A stretch of 64,000 nt of DNA from Paraspadella gotoi (lineage: Eukaryota > Chaetognatha): contig JBJCIZ010000239.1 in the NCBI GenBank assembly GCA_051294375.1, positions 2,927,476-2,991,475 on the forward strand, given 5' to 3'. Both the position numbers and the translations under genes were made by a program. The stretch's first letter is position 1; every line of letters starts with the position of its first letter. Shown one piece after another: positions 1 through 19,800 of this stretch. Under the pieces are notes generated by a model, which ran no database searches, was not told the origin of the DNA, and saw nothing but the letters and a program-made list of their open reading frames with translations.

Positions 1-1099
1 TTTAAGTATAATCTTAAGGCATCTCTTTTCATGCCTTATTTCCAGTGACAGGTGCTGATCGAGTTTGCCCAACTCTTTCTGTCCCGTCCTTAGATCCTTC
101 TTCATTCTGGCAAGGAGATCTTTCATTCGCTTACGTTCTTCGCGCGGAGCTCGAGTACTGGGATTAAAACAAAAATATTTCATTTATAATTATTTTAATC
201 AAAACCCACAAAAACGTCAGAAAAGAGTACCCGTCTATCTGATCAAAGAGGTCCTGAATGGCTTTATTGGCTTCTCCTTTGTTGATATTGTTGTTCAGTT
301 CCCTGACGCTGCCTTTGGCTTTGTAGGCGCGGAATCCCAAATCGCGCACGGAGACAAGAAATTGACGAGTTCCGTCGTTGGCTACCTCGTTACCATAGAG
401 ACCGGTTCCGATAAACAAAACGCAGACGAATATAAAAGCTGAAAAATAAAAAAAAGTTGCCCTTGGATTTTGTCGTTTTATTCTACACGAATTAAACATT
501 AATTTATAAACATACTAATGAGCCAGAAGTTACGGCAACATTTCCCATTTCCTTTAGGGCCTTCGTCCTCCGTCTTTTTTCCATTTCTGTAAAGAAAAAA
601 TATTTCTTTTATTTTTAATTTTATCTATTCAACAATCATGATTATCTCCAAACCTGGCTCTGCAGCAAGCTTGGCAGCATCGGATGCAAAAGTAGACGAG
701 TAAAATAAAGAGGGTCAAAAGAAGCCATAAGAAAGGAACGGCAATGAGAAAGAGAACAGATTCGCGATACTCGTTGCTCTCTGTGACAAAAATAAATAAA
801 AACGAGATTTAGTCACAAGTTAGGGCGAAATTTCAGTCAAAAGGAAAACATACCAGGTTTGAATGTATCGTTGGCGGCAGAAAAATCCCGCTTGAAATGC
901 GGAAAGGCGTGCAAAAACCTGACAAGCCAGTTGGGTGAAGGAATAGAAGTCGGGGGTCCTTCGGTTTGATACGAAAACCTTCAAAAAAAAGTTTACAGTA
1001 ATATAAAGGAATATCCTTCATAATCTGATATAAGCTATTAATTTATCATTACCCGACAGAGTAGTCGTATCTATCCCAGGAGCGAAAGTCGATACTCAT
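1..1099 (-). CDS. TTYH: Tweety homologue (TTYH family membrane protein), 5' part, cut by left edge
   Basis: Tweety proteins are five-pass plasma-membrane proteins studied as volume-regulated or Ca-activated anion channel candidates and lipid-binding proteins. Six exons splice in frame: 1053-1099 (start MSIDFRSWDRYDYSVG), 854-978, 654-780, 516-586, 231-438 and one running off the left edge from about 155. Exon 2 carries PNWLVRFLHAFPHF, the conserved N-terminal tweety motif. Exon 3 is a transmembrane segment (VLFLIAVPFLWLLLTLFILL) followed by a Cys-rich stretch. Exon 5 has the second membrane segment and the signature GTGLYGNEVANDG. The last visible exon is a charged helical segment (EERKRMKDLLARMKKDL). 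Introns are only 60-100 bp. Roughly the first 190 residues of a ~500-residue family are visible. The family is clear; the paralogue (TTYH1/2/3) cannot be told. Confidence 0.9.
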
Positions 1100-1386
1100 C
1101 TTAATTGTTAACGTGTGAGATCAAGCAGTGAAAACTTCTTTTTTTTTCAATTTGGATGAGACGATCAGAGAAATGTGGGTTTTTTTTTGCAAAAAAAAAT
1201 AGGAGGTAGATGAAATAAGAACATGTCACATGATCCCTCCTTGAGTAAAGTTGGTGATATGCCTCGGTTTTAACACGATCCAGATCATGTAGAAAGTTCG
1301 TAAGAATTAAACGTTAACATATCAAAGCTAAAATAAAAATGGGTCGACAGAAAAATGAACAATAAGCAAAACGGGAGATGCCAATC

Positions 1387-4300
1387 TTAATCTGGCAAAA
1401 TGGCTAAGTTTACGAGGTGTCTCATGGTGGGGCGGCCGTGAGGGCAATTCCAAGGATGATCGAGCGTCGCCATGTGATCGACGATTTGACGCATTTCCGA
1501 TCGATTGAGCGCCGTGCCGATCATAACGGATTTGCGGCACGCACGGGACGCGAACATCTTTCGCACTCGCGACGGTCGACATAGCGTTCCTGTGAATTTA
1601 ATGAATAATAAATAAATAAATATTTGAAACAAACATTTTCATCTTCATTTACCCGGCGTGAGTTCGGATAGCATGAACAACATCTCCTCCACGTCGCTGT
1701 GACCAAAGTTCCAGTCTTTGCTTATGGGTACGGAGCTAAGTTTAACCCTCTCTCCTCCAGGAGCCTTCGGATCAAAATCAAACTTAAACCCGTTTTTGGC
1801 AAAGACCTCCAGATTCTCCTCCAGCACGATCTCGTTTGCTGGACTGAGATCCAGTCGTTGAGGGATGATGAGTTTCTGACTACGGATGATTGTGTCTCGT
1901 TGCAGAGTCTCGAAGTTGTACTTTTCGTCGGTGGCGTGTTGGTCTATGATGAAGAGATCCTCGTCGAGTTTGACGACGATGAATCCCAAATTGAACTGAC
2001 CCAAAATGGTCATTCGCGCGAACTTATCCTTGGATATCTCTCGTCTCAGTTCCTCCTCCGCCTCTTCGTTCTTCGAGGGATCGATCTTAGCGCGAAAAGC
2101 CGAGTGACGAATTTCCTCGTCGGCTGATTTGATTTGAATTCCTCGAATTTTTCGTTCGATTGAATTCAAGTCGAAGTTGAGAGAAGCGACGCTTCTTCGA
2201 TGATCTTTTTCCATCGGACGATCTATCTCGTAGTCGTCGCTCCTCGATCGATCGCCGGGCGCCGTGTCCTTAGTCTTGACGAAATCGCGCCGCCCGAATA
2301 ACGACGAATCTTGATCTCTTTTGGACGGAGGCGTGAAAAAAAGTTCGAGCGCCTCGTCTTCAAAGTTTTTCTTCTCTCCATCCTCTTGGTTCGTCCGACG
2401 GATTTTCACAGGCCAATTGACTTCCTCATCCTCATCCTCGACTTTTCGCGCTCTTTTTCTTTCCTCCACGCCACGCCTCAGTCTCGCCAATGGACTTTCG
2501 ACTAGAGTAGGAGTTGTTGAGTTGGTCGTGTCCTTTCTGGAAAACGAAGCTCTTTCGCCGTCTCCGTCGTCATTATGGCTAGCGGAAGAAGAAGAAGAAG
2601 AAGGAGAGGCTCGTGAAAAAGCGAACCGTCGGAGGGAGGATTGTGGCGTGCTAGTTTTTCCCACCGAAATCCCTTTCACTTCTTCTCTCTTTTCTTTTTT
2701 GTAGTCTGGGAAAATTATGGTCCCGTCCAGCGGGAGGCCCAGTTTGGCCGAGCAGTGGATAAGGCTGTTCGTGTTGTAGAGGTTGACTTGGGTCTCGAAC
2801 AGTTTGATCAACGACGTCTTCAAAGTCGCCAAAAACAACTTTTCTTTCTCCATGAACATTTGGCGTTTGTTCGGCGTGACGTTGATATCTATGGTGTCCC
2901 GCTTCGCCCTCACTCTGGATTTATATAGGTGACAAGTTATAGGGAAAATTCTGTAGCAGAATAATTTGTGGTTCATTTCAAATGAGATTGAGTTCTTCAA
3001 TTCCATTTACTTATTGTAGCAGTTTAAATCATTTCTCATATCTTTTGATGCAATTTTCACAGTAGTCTTATTTTACGGTTTTCGCAATACTTTTAATAGG
3101 TTTTAATAATGATTTAGTTTTCCATTAATTATTTCGAATCATTCATTGTGATGATTGTATGCTTTACAAATGGAAGTATTTTTCTTGTTCTGGGAGACTG
3201 GCTCATGTTTGATAAAAGATTGTTATTGTCAAAGGCCTAGCTATTAGTCACTGTTACTGTTTATGATTATGTCAAAACTGTTTTTGGTATTAATAAAAAA
3301 AAAAAAAAAAAAAAAAGGAGGAAAAATAGGATTTCAGGGTCGGTCTGAACCACTATGCCCTTTTCTTAGCTTACCACTTATAATATAATAATAATATGTA
3401 TCTCGTGTAATATTAATAATGTTAAGTTAAATTAAATTAAGTTAAATTATTCTGCTACAATTCTTTTTTCCCTCACTCTCTGTTCAACTTGGTCGCAAGA
3501 TGACCATTGACCAACCTCAAAGCAATAAAAGGCGTTTGATGTCTATTGTACTGACGGTAAACATCGTTGACGAGTCGAAAGACTTTGGAAGAGTCGCAAG
3601 GGCGACCGTTGATGAAGAAGAATTGCCTGTCCGCGCTCGATCGGCCCTTTCCGTGTTCTGGAAAAGAATAAATTCGGTTGAAAGGGAAAAAAAAATTGGA
3701 TCGATCGGAGCCAAAACGGAAAAAACGGAGTCGTTGATCCGACCGGCGGAGGAGACGAATCCGTCGAGTTCAAAGTCAATGTCGTCTTCTTTTAAATCTT
3801 CTTTTAAATCTTTTAAACCGAAATCTGAGGCGACGTCGTCCGTCGGAGCATGTTGGCTCAACTCATTCAAGGATTGAAGCTGAATGAAAAGAAGGCAAAA
3901 ATGAAAATTGGAGAACAAATTTAAGAAAAACAAACTGCCTTGTCCATACTCAATTACTCATTGCATTAAAAATTCCCGATGAAAACCTGTTTAAATCCGA
4001 AGATGTTCAAAATATTTTCCTTCAGGCTCTGGTTCCCATTGGTCGAGAAGACAAGTTGTTTCGCATCTTTGCCCGATTTCTCGGAAATATTGAAGAGGCA
4101 AACTCGGACCCCGGTAAGAACCAAAGCGTAACCCTAAGGGGAGCAAACGTGGCATATTTTTAAATTTCAGTAAAACAATAGATTAACAAAACTCTTGAAT
4201 GCTACCTGAAGAATGCCAATCATTTTGGCATATTCCTTTTTGATGTTCTTCAAAAATTCCCGATGCCGAACGGGAAGAGAATGGAAAAGATCGGTCACCG

Positions 4301-5011
4301 TCACCGTCGTTCCCACCTTTTTAATGGCAAAGTATTTTCTAAATTTAATTCAATATTTTATTTAACTATACGGGAAATAACCATCTGACTTACATACTTG
4401 GCGAGGGCTTATTTCAGTTTTCGCAAGGTCCCCCAGAGAGTTAAATTCCAGTCTTGATCCAACCGAGTCGTTTTTATGTCTGGAGTAATATTAGCATTGT
4501 AATCACGTATCGCGCGATGAATTTTGATATTTTGCTACTAAACCTCGTATGAACCGAAAGATTGCCGAGCGAGCAGAGCGAACTGAGAGCTTCGCCGCGA
4601 AACCCAAACGTCTCCATGTTGCTGAGATCGGAAAAGGCCCTGAGTTTGGAGGTGTGGTGCTTGAGGCCGAGTCCCGCGAAGTTAGAAGGTTCGACTCCGG
4701 AACCGTTGTCCACGACTTCGATCATTTGAGCGCCGAAGCCGCGAACTCTGATCTCCACCGAAGTCGCACCCGCGTCCACGCTGTTTTCCAACAGCTCCTT
4801 CAAGGCGGTTCCGAGCGTGAGTATTACCTGAGGTGAGGTAAGGTAAAAGAAGTCTTATATATCCGCATCGCTTCTACTCAATCCGCAGCCATTACCTGCC
4901 CCGAACATATTTTATGAATGGACGTTTTATCGATCGCGGTGATGACGGTTTTATCATCAGAGGTCGACGAAGTTTCATCTTCGTGATCGGAATTGTCCAC
5001 CGGTTCTTCCA
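1387..5011 (-). CDS. PMS2: Mismatch repair endonuclease PMS2 (MutL homologue)
   Basis: PMS2 pairs with MLH1 as MutL-alpha and nicks the daughter strand in nuclear mismatch repair. About nine exons read in frame from ATG at 5011 ([12 protein letters not shown]) to the stop at 1387. The N-terminal GHKL ATPase shows [12 protein letters not shown] (ATP-binding Asn), VVDNGSGV, and [12 protein letters not shown] (4545-4827). Next come [16 protein letters not shown] (~4395-4485), [20 protein letters not shown] (~4210-4345), and [17 protein letters not shown] with [12 protein letters not shown] (~3480-3665). A long acidic linker (1960-2900) precedes the C-terminal domain with GQFNLGFI, the endonuclease motif [12 protein letters not shown] (DQHAx2Ex4E; 1925-1985), [15 protein letters not shown] and [10 protein letters not shown] (1387-1590). 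All motifs are intact, so the gene looks functional. The intron at 2916-3471 holds a MITE-like insertion, listed separately. Confidence 0.97.
2907..3479. mobile_element. MITE-like insertion making up a PMS2 intron
   Basis: The 10-bp direct repeat CCCTCACTCT occurs at 2907-2916 and 3470-3479, the two ends of this PMS2 intron. Just inside are 16-bp perfect inverted repeats, TGTAGCAGAATAATTT (2952-2967) and its complement at 3446-3461, each next to ATTC. The interior is AT-rich and non-coding, with AATAAA running into a ~24-bp A-tract near 3294-3317. Direct repeats outside inverted repeats are typical of a non-autonomous DNA transposon. Whether the target duplication is the 10-bp repeat or the 4-bp ATTC is unclear. 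Confidence 0.55.
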
Positions 5012-5377
5012 TTGTACTTTGAAGATAATTTCATGAGTCGATAAGAATTAAGAAACAAACATCGCAAAATTCGCGATTCATATCGTTCGTCCGATGAAGC
5101 GATTCTTAATTTCGCGCTTTAAAACATTAAATTTTACTTTAAAACTGTCAAAAGCGGCATGGACGTTAATTTAGGTCAATGAAATACATTAGTGGGTAGT
5201 AACTGCCATGGGTGACGCGATACAAGATTGTAAAAAATACGTTTCATAAGCCGTAAGTTGCGTGTCTCTTGCAAGAAAAATTTAAAAATAATCATAATAA
5301 TAATAATACCAAAGTGTTAAGTTTTAATTTCATTGGGATCAATTGGGTTAAGACAATTTATGACTAGACGAAATGGT
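5012..5377. other. Spacer between PMS2 start and HEATR5B stop
   Basis: This AT-rich spacer of 366 bp has no coding potential that I can see. It must hold the PMS2 promoter or 5' leader and the HEATR5B 3' end. No clear TATA box or conserved element stands out. Confidence 0.5.
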
Positions 5378-13717
<8,340 letters not shown>

Positions 13718-13877
13718 CTATGTCCGTCGCTAAATCTTTCTAACAAGCTGTACTCGCGAAAAGCATCGTTACGTCACTGTTCCGACTGTGAAAAACAACA
13801 GAATTTAACAATAAAAATAAAAAATGTCAAGGTTTGCAAACAAACAAACAAAAAAGACTTGGAAATCACTTCATCGA

Positions 13878-14959
13878 TCATTTTTCTTCTATAACAAAAT
13901 CAAGGTAATCGACATCTTTCTCTTCTCCGTTTTCTTCCATCTTTTCCACATGGTGTTCAGTGGAAGTCTGGTTTTTGTCGTCGTCGTCGTCGTCGTCTTC
14001 CTCGAACCACTTGTCCTGCGCATCTCGCCCGATCATCTCCAAGTCGTCGAAGTCTTCGTCGTCGTCTATGGCGCCGTAATCGACGCCGAAGACGCCGTCT
14101 CCTCCGTCGAGGAACTGTTCCCTCATGCTCGAGCGAAATTCGGATTCCATCAATTCTTTTTCCTCAGTCGGAATTTGGGCTTTTCTACTTTCTTCTTCTT
14201 CCTCCTTATCGTCGTCCTCTTTCTCATCATTATCCTCTTCTTCTTCTTCGTCTTCGTCCTCCTCCTCTTCATCCTCTTCCCCCTCTAAGTGCTTCTGATA
14301 TTTTTCGAACTTGTTTGTTTCGCTTTCGTCGTAGCATCTCAGCAAATAACGAGAAAAGGTGGCGGGGCCGGCGCCAATTCTTTGCCGACCGGCGTCGTTG
14401 GGAGAGGCATCGCCGCATTCTTCCGTCATTTCCACCGCTGCCTCGCGAGACCGCTTCTCCGAGATTTCCTCCGCCGTCAAGTTGCTCTCGACGAGTTCCG
14501 AGTAGAGGAGCGGATTTCGCCGCCGCATTCGCTGTTCGCTAATGAAAACAAAATAAGGGAGGGTAATTTAATAAAGATAAAAAAAAACAAAATGGCATCG
14601 AGAACGAAGGATGAAGCGGAAAAGCATTCGAAACATCACCTAAAAAAGTTTTCAGAATCGAAAGTCTTCATCGCGCAGAATCTTCGGTTTTTTATTTTCG
14701 TCTTTTGTTTTTTCAAGTCGAACCCTTCCTTTAATTCTTTTATACAATACGCCACCTCGTAATCGTCCGTATTGTCTTCGAACTCTTCCAAGTGCTGCTC
14801 CTCCAAAAAGGAGCCGAATCGCCGCAAGAAGGCAGCAGGCTGAGTCTTTAATACTTTGGTTAATTCTTCCTCCTTTTCCGTCCGAGTCAAATCGGGCTCG
14901 CCCTTTTGTAGGGATTTGACGAGATAACCCGGGCACCTTTCCACCAATTGCTTTATCAT
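13878..14959 (-). CDS. CCDC97: CCDC97-like protein (SF3B/spliceosome-associated)
   Basis: CCDC97 is a nuclear protein linked to the SF3B complex of the U2 snRNP. Two exons splice in frame. Exon 1 (about 14650-14959) begins MIKQLVERCPGYLVKSL and holds QPAAFLRRFGSFLEEQHLEE. Exon 2 (13878 to about 14540) holds EQRMRRRNPLLYSELVESNL and then a long Asp/Glu-rich run (~14170-14290). The family C-terminal block follows: SEFRSSMREQFLDGGDGVFG and YGAIDDDEDFDDLEMIGRDA, ending near FVIEEK. The DUF2052-type order (N-terminal helical region, R-R-N-P-L-L-Y, acidic run, FLDG...DYGAIDDD) matches the family. The acidic runs are encoded by trinucleotide-like GAN repeats and may vary in length. Confidence 0.88.
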
Positions 14960-15274
14960 TCTTATTTTTAGTCAATTTTTTTTATTCTGACGCCGAATTT
15001 AGTTTCAAGTTGGACGATATTTTTTTCAGCGACATGACGTAAAATATTTCGGGATTCGATAAATCGGCTGAGCTAATGATAAAGAAAAAATAATTAAGAA
15101 AAAGAGTTAGAATACGTAGCTTCAATACTTTCGTAGCGAAAGGCATTGATCGAACAGTTGTTTTGATTTTTAGAGTTTTTTATTTTCCTTTCTGTCAGTC
15201 GAAACATCTTCAAAGTATAAAGCTAAAAATGATAAAAAATCCACCTAAATTAGGACTATTGTAAAAACGGAAAC
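14960..15274. promoter_or_regulatory. Divergent intergenic region
   Basis: These 315 bp separate the start of CCDC97 (minus) from the start of the plus-strand membrane-protein gene. It is the only head-to-head gene pair in the window, so it should hold two promoters, perhaps shared. AT-rich; I see no definite TATA box. Confidence 0.45.
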
Positions 15275-16440
15275 ATGGCGTCATCGGTGTTTGGAAAAGA
15301 TGAGGTTGGTTTATTCCGACGTCCTTCAGATGGTAATAACAAGCGAGAAAATGTAGTTTAACAACCCAATTACCAGGCGCGTTTAGTCAGGCTGGAAATT
15401 CCTCCGATGATGCGTTATTGCGCTGGAACTTGTCCTTGCACTTGGGTTACTGCAATATCTTTACCCAACTTGGTTTACTGCTACAAAATTTGGAACGAAT
15501 GTAATAAAGGTAAATTTAAAATTAAGATAATTCCATGTCACTATTTTAAAGCACTGAAATGCATTCAGAAACCAACTGCGACCGAGAAATATTTTACGAG
15601 ACAACGCTGACAGGGTCATACTTACAAGAGGTAAGTGGAGTCGGCCGCGCAGAAGGTTACAGAATTGCAGAAAAACCCAATCCACAACTAAACAATGCAG
15701 GAAATAAACTATTTAAAAGCCTTGATACCCGCCCAATCGTTAATGGGACTATCGTCGTATTTCGCGTGGTACTATGGATATGGATTTTATGGCCCAGCCA
15801 AGTATTCACTACTTATTTATGGAATTACGCTCGCGTGTCATTCCTCGGCTCATTTAAGCGATATTACTTCCAACAATACTATTTTAATTCATCGCGCAGG
15901 TAAATTTACTGATTGTAGAAGAGTAAACAAAACGCTTTTACTGCTTTTAATACTTTAATAATATTTTAATACTTTAATTTTCGAGTTTGTGCGTTTGGAA
16001 CGCTGCTGTGTTCCATTTCCTTTATGCAAGTCAGCAAGCTCGCTTCTATGCTCATGCTCCCATCGTTCAGCGTTTACTCTTACTTAACCTACCTTACGTG
16101 GGTGGGAAAAAGCGGTGACACTAATAGGAATAACCAAGTAAGCGGCTGACTATTCAAACTGACTAGATGAGGAAATGACTGGTTTTTTTTTTTTTAATGA
16201 TAGGAAACTGAATTCGATTTCGACGAGGACAGAAACGTTAACAACAGGACGAAGGAGTCGAAGAAGAAGCGAAGAACGAAGAAGCGCTCGATTTTAAGGA
16301 GCGGAACAGCGAAGCGACAAAGAATAAAACCCATGGTTTCGTTCAGCGACGCCGTCGATTATCAATGTCCTAAATTGGTGTCTCCATCTTCGTCGAGCTC
16401 ATCGTCCTCGAACGAGAACGGCTCGGGCGTATCTGATTAG
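15275..16440 (+). CDS. Unrecognised small multi-pass membrane protein with basic C-terminal tail
   Basis: Six exons keep frame across every junction: 15275-15304, 15377-15509, 15569-15630, 15701-15899, 15986-16137 and 16204-16440. All have GT donors and AG acceptors and together encode 270 residues. The start is MASSVFGKDEARLVRLEIPP. A Cys-containing hydrophobic segment follows (CPCTWVTAISLPNLVYCY), then a short hydrophilic loop. At least three further hydrophobic segments lie in exons 4 and 5 (KYSLLIYGITLACHSSAHL, FGTLLCSISFM, LASMLMLPSFSVYSYLTYLT). The tail is hydrophilic, with an acidic patch, a basic cluster (ESKKKRRTKKRS) and a Ser run ending NGSGVSD. An AATAAA lies just after the stop. 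I do not recognise the family. Only gene on the plus strand here. Confidence 0.8.
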
Positions 16441-16834
16441 AAAAAAAAAATAAATTTTTTGTATAAACGACGATTTAAATTCGTGGCCAGAGGAAAAAAA
16501 TTAGCTGTTTGTTTTAATTTAGATGCGAGATTGACCAAAAAAAAAAACAAATTTGGGCACCAAGTTGATAAACAAAAACAAACAAATGGGGTAAAACTTT
16601 TTTTTCAGAAACAAAGTTTATGTATCCAATCGTGCAACCTGGACGATTTTAACGCTAAAAAAACTGAGAAAAGCGTTTATCACACAGCCGCGAAATGAAC
16701 CTCATTAAACCAGGTGATTTGACACATCGATAATTTGACGTTGAATTTCTTTGTCTCATTTCCATTCGTCGTCCTCCTCGAATAATTTGACTTTAGATTC
16801 GAAAGCCTTTTCCCTTTCCTTCTTTCGCCTGAGA
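16441..16834. other. Convergent 3' ends of the membrane-protein gene and PARN
   Basis: These 394 bp, rich in A and T homopolymers, lie between two convergent stop codons. They are best read as abutting 3' untranslated regions. An AATAAA (16448 onward) follows the plus-strand stop directly. No further coding potential is seen. Confidence 0.5.
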
Positions 16835-19800
16835 CTAAATCTCTTCGCACTGTTTTTCGCCGCTTTCCCCGTTTTCTTTTTTCATCTCGTCTTGATTCGA
16901 CGGTTCATCGTCGATACTCGCGGAGACGGGGCTCCGTCCGAGTTCGGATCCTTTGCCCTTGTCGTCGTCGTCGTGGTCGTCGTCGCGCAGCTCGCCTTCT
17001 TCTCCTTCCGAAATAATTTCTCCCTCATCTACGTCCGACGCGGTCCTCTTTCGAGACGGCGGAACCGCTTCCGACAAAGACGACGCTAACGCTGGAGCAG
17101 CTTTCGGAAGAGACGACCCTTTCGACGGCGCCGCCTTTACGGGAGGGAGAGCCTCCTTCGCTCGCACAGCTTTGGCCAACGACGCTTTGGCCTGCGCAGT
17201 TTCCGACTCGGCGACGGGGGCTGTTGTCGTCGATGACCCGGTCGCCATATGCCCGAGCCAGAAATTCCTTGGCTTTGGTCTTGGCCGCTGTCACGGCCTG
17301 CTTGGTCCAAGAGTAGGGCGATTTTTCGAGAGCCTTGGCACGTTTAGCCGCGGTATCGCCGTCGGCGCCGTTCGATGATCCGAGTTCCGCTTGAGACGCG
17401 TTGCGCTTCCGAGAGTTCTGAGGCGTGGTTGCGATTTCGTCGGCGTTCGCGCTTCGTGGTGAATCGAATCGGGACATAAAGGAGTCCAAGTATTGGGCAA
17501 AAGGAATGACGGTGTAGGTTTTCGAGGCCGCAATACCGGTGCCGCCGTAAAAGTGCTTGGCGGCCTGAGCCCGAAAATCTTTGTCCTTCAACGTTATGAA
17601 TGCTGCCAGAAATGAGATATTTGTAAATTGCCAACTCAAATATCGTCAAAATTTAATGTTTTAGGTTCTGGCTCCTACCGCTTGTCTCGTCGATCCAAGA
17701 TATCATTATCTGACCAAATTGGCGAAAAAGACTGAAAATGTCGGGAGCCTTCCAGTCTTGGGGAAGGTGAGATGAAAGACGTGATCCCTGGCGGGATCGA
17801 GGTCGGGTCCATCGAGAGAGAGATACGACAAGTCGGGCGAAGATCTCATCAGGTGCAGTTTGTTAATGTAGGGAGCCAGAATTTTCGAGTCAGCGGAGAA
17901 TAATGTCTAAAGAAAAAAAAAGACACAAAGAATGACTTGTGCTTATGTATTGAGTTGTTCCACATGAACAAGCTCCTGCCTCAGGCCCTTGGCAAAACAA
18001 AGAAACAACCTCCGGAGGGTCGAGAAAGGATTGAAGGTATCCCACCATAGTAGCAAAACACAACCCCGTGATGTAAGCGTCGTATCCCGCCTCGTGGAGC
18101 GGCCCATCATCGTCAGTTCCTTTTGATCTATCGTAACGATCGAATCCATCGGGGAAGCGAATCTTTGGGGGTTTGAAGGGCGTCTCCATTAGACGGTTGC
18201 GAAGAGGACCTGAGGACGCGAGGATTTGGGGATAAAGATAAAGATAAAGATTCCTTCTCAAAAACATTTACCCAAAGAATGATCGATAATCATTTCTTTG
18301 AAGGGGAGGTTCGAGGCGAGAACTTTGGTGTCGACGACGCGGGGGAACGTTTCGTGAGCGAGGGATTTAAACTCATCGTAGTCTTCTGGGAGATCAGGAC
18401 TCACGAAGTCGTGGAGAATGTGAAGCAAATCCAAAAACATGTTGTGGCCTGAGCGGAATATTTTTTTTTTTTCATTCACAAATTATTCCCCCCAAAAAAT
18501 GTATTTGAAAATACTGCGACTCGCAAAACGGGTAACTGACCGACAAGAACTTTTCCCGACGAAGCGATGTCCCGAAGGACATGAGTGAACCCCAGCGAGT
18601 CGTCAAGCTCTTTTAACTTCTCCTTATGCTTCTCTTCGGCGAGACGACGTTTCTCTTCTTCGTCGGCTTTGGTCAAAGATACGAAGCGGTCCTTCTTCGT
18701 GTTGATCTTAGTTTCGGCCTGAACGACTGAAAGTAAAAAAATATATTTGATAAGATTTCCCCTGATGTATAAGGTACTGAAAAAAATCCAAGAGGAATCA
18801 CCTGCAGCGTGTTTCTGCGAAACGGTTTGAAATATTAGTTTCCTTTGAAAACCGTTGCAAGGATCGAAATCCAAAGTTTTTTTCGTTTCGTCCCCGAGGA
18901 ATTCCTCGATTTTTTGCAAAATTCCCTCGACGAAGCTCTTGTGTTCCTCGGGAATCTCCACGATAGGGTTAATCCCCTGCAATCCCCCGAGCGGCTGCAT
19001 GGGCGACGAACCCGTCGACGGCGTTCTTCCTTCCAGCTGCAGCTTCTCCAACAGCCTCTGATCGTTTCGTTTCTCCACGAGTTCGTCTTTAAGCTTGTGG
19101 TAAACGTTTAGAGGAAGATAACTAACTCCCTCTTTGAAGGCCTTGTTGAAGTCGAAGTTCTGCGCCGTGAGAAAATCGATGGAGGATGTTTGGCAGAGGA
19201 ATCTGGCGTCCGGGGCGGCGCGACCGAAAGGGACCGGGGGAAAGACAAAGACGTGAAGGGTCGACGCCAAGTATGAATCGGTGGTGGAGTCGGTTCGAAG
19301 GCGTCAGACGCCGATCTGGCGGAAAATGTAAAGTATTAACTAATCAAGAGATATGATGTGCAATTTATGGTTCCAATGGAAACCGGGATTCTTCATGGCT
19401 CCTCTCCACCACGTGTTGCTACTTTGTTCAGATGTCGTGTTGCTCCACAAGAAGGACAAAAGATAAAACGGAAAAGCAGGATACTCCTGCTCTTCCTCCC
19501 CTCTCTTCCTCCTATCAGATACTAGCTCAGCGAAACCGACGCACGAATCACTCAGTCCACAAGACCCATCTGAGAGAGACTCCACGCCGACTCCGACAGT
19601 AGAAACGGAAGAAGGTCTGTGCTCCAGACCAATCCCCTGCACGTAGAATAACGTCCAGATCCACGCCCATGGCAAAAGCTTCCGATAAGCCATAGAGCGT
19701 GTCGAGCAGGTGGCGCGTCGATGTCCGCTCTCCAAGATCGACTTGAGAATCGATGAATAAACGTTGAGAGATAATGGACCATAAGGAGGCGTTGGAGAAG

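Noticed and set aside
2900-3500. A-tract with AATAAA as a sign of a processed pseudogene
   Set aside because: No recognisable gene precedes the A-tract, and inverted repeats at both ends fit a DNA element better.
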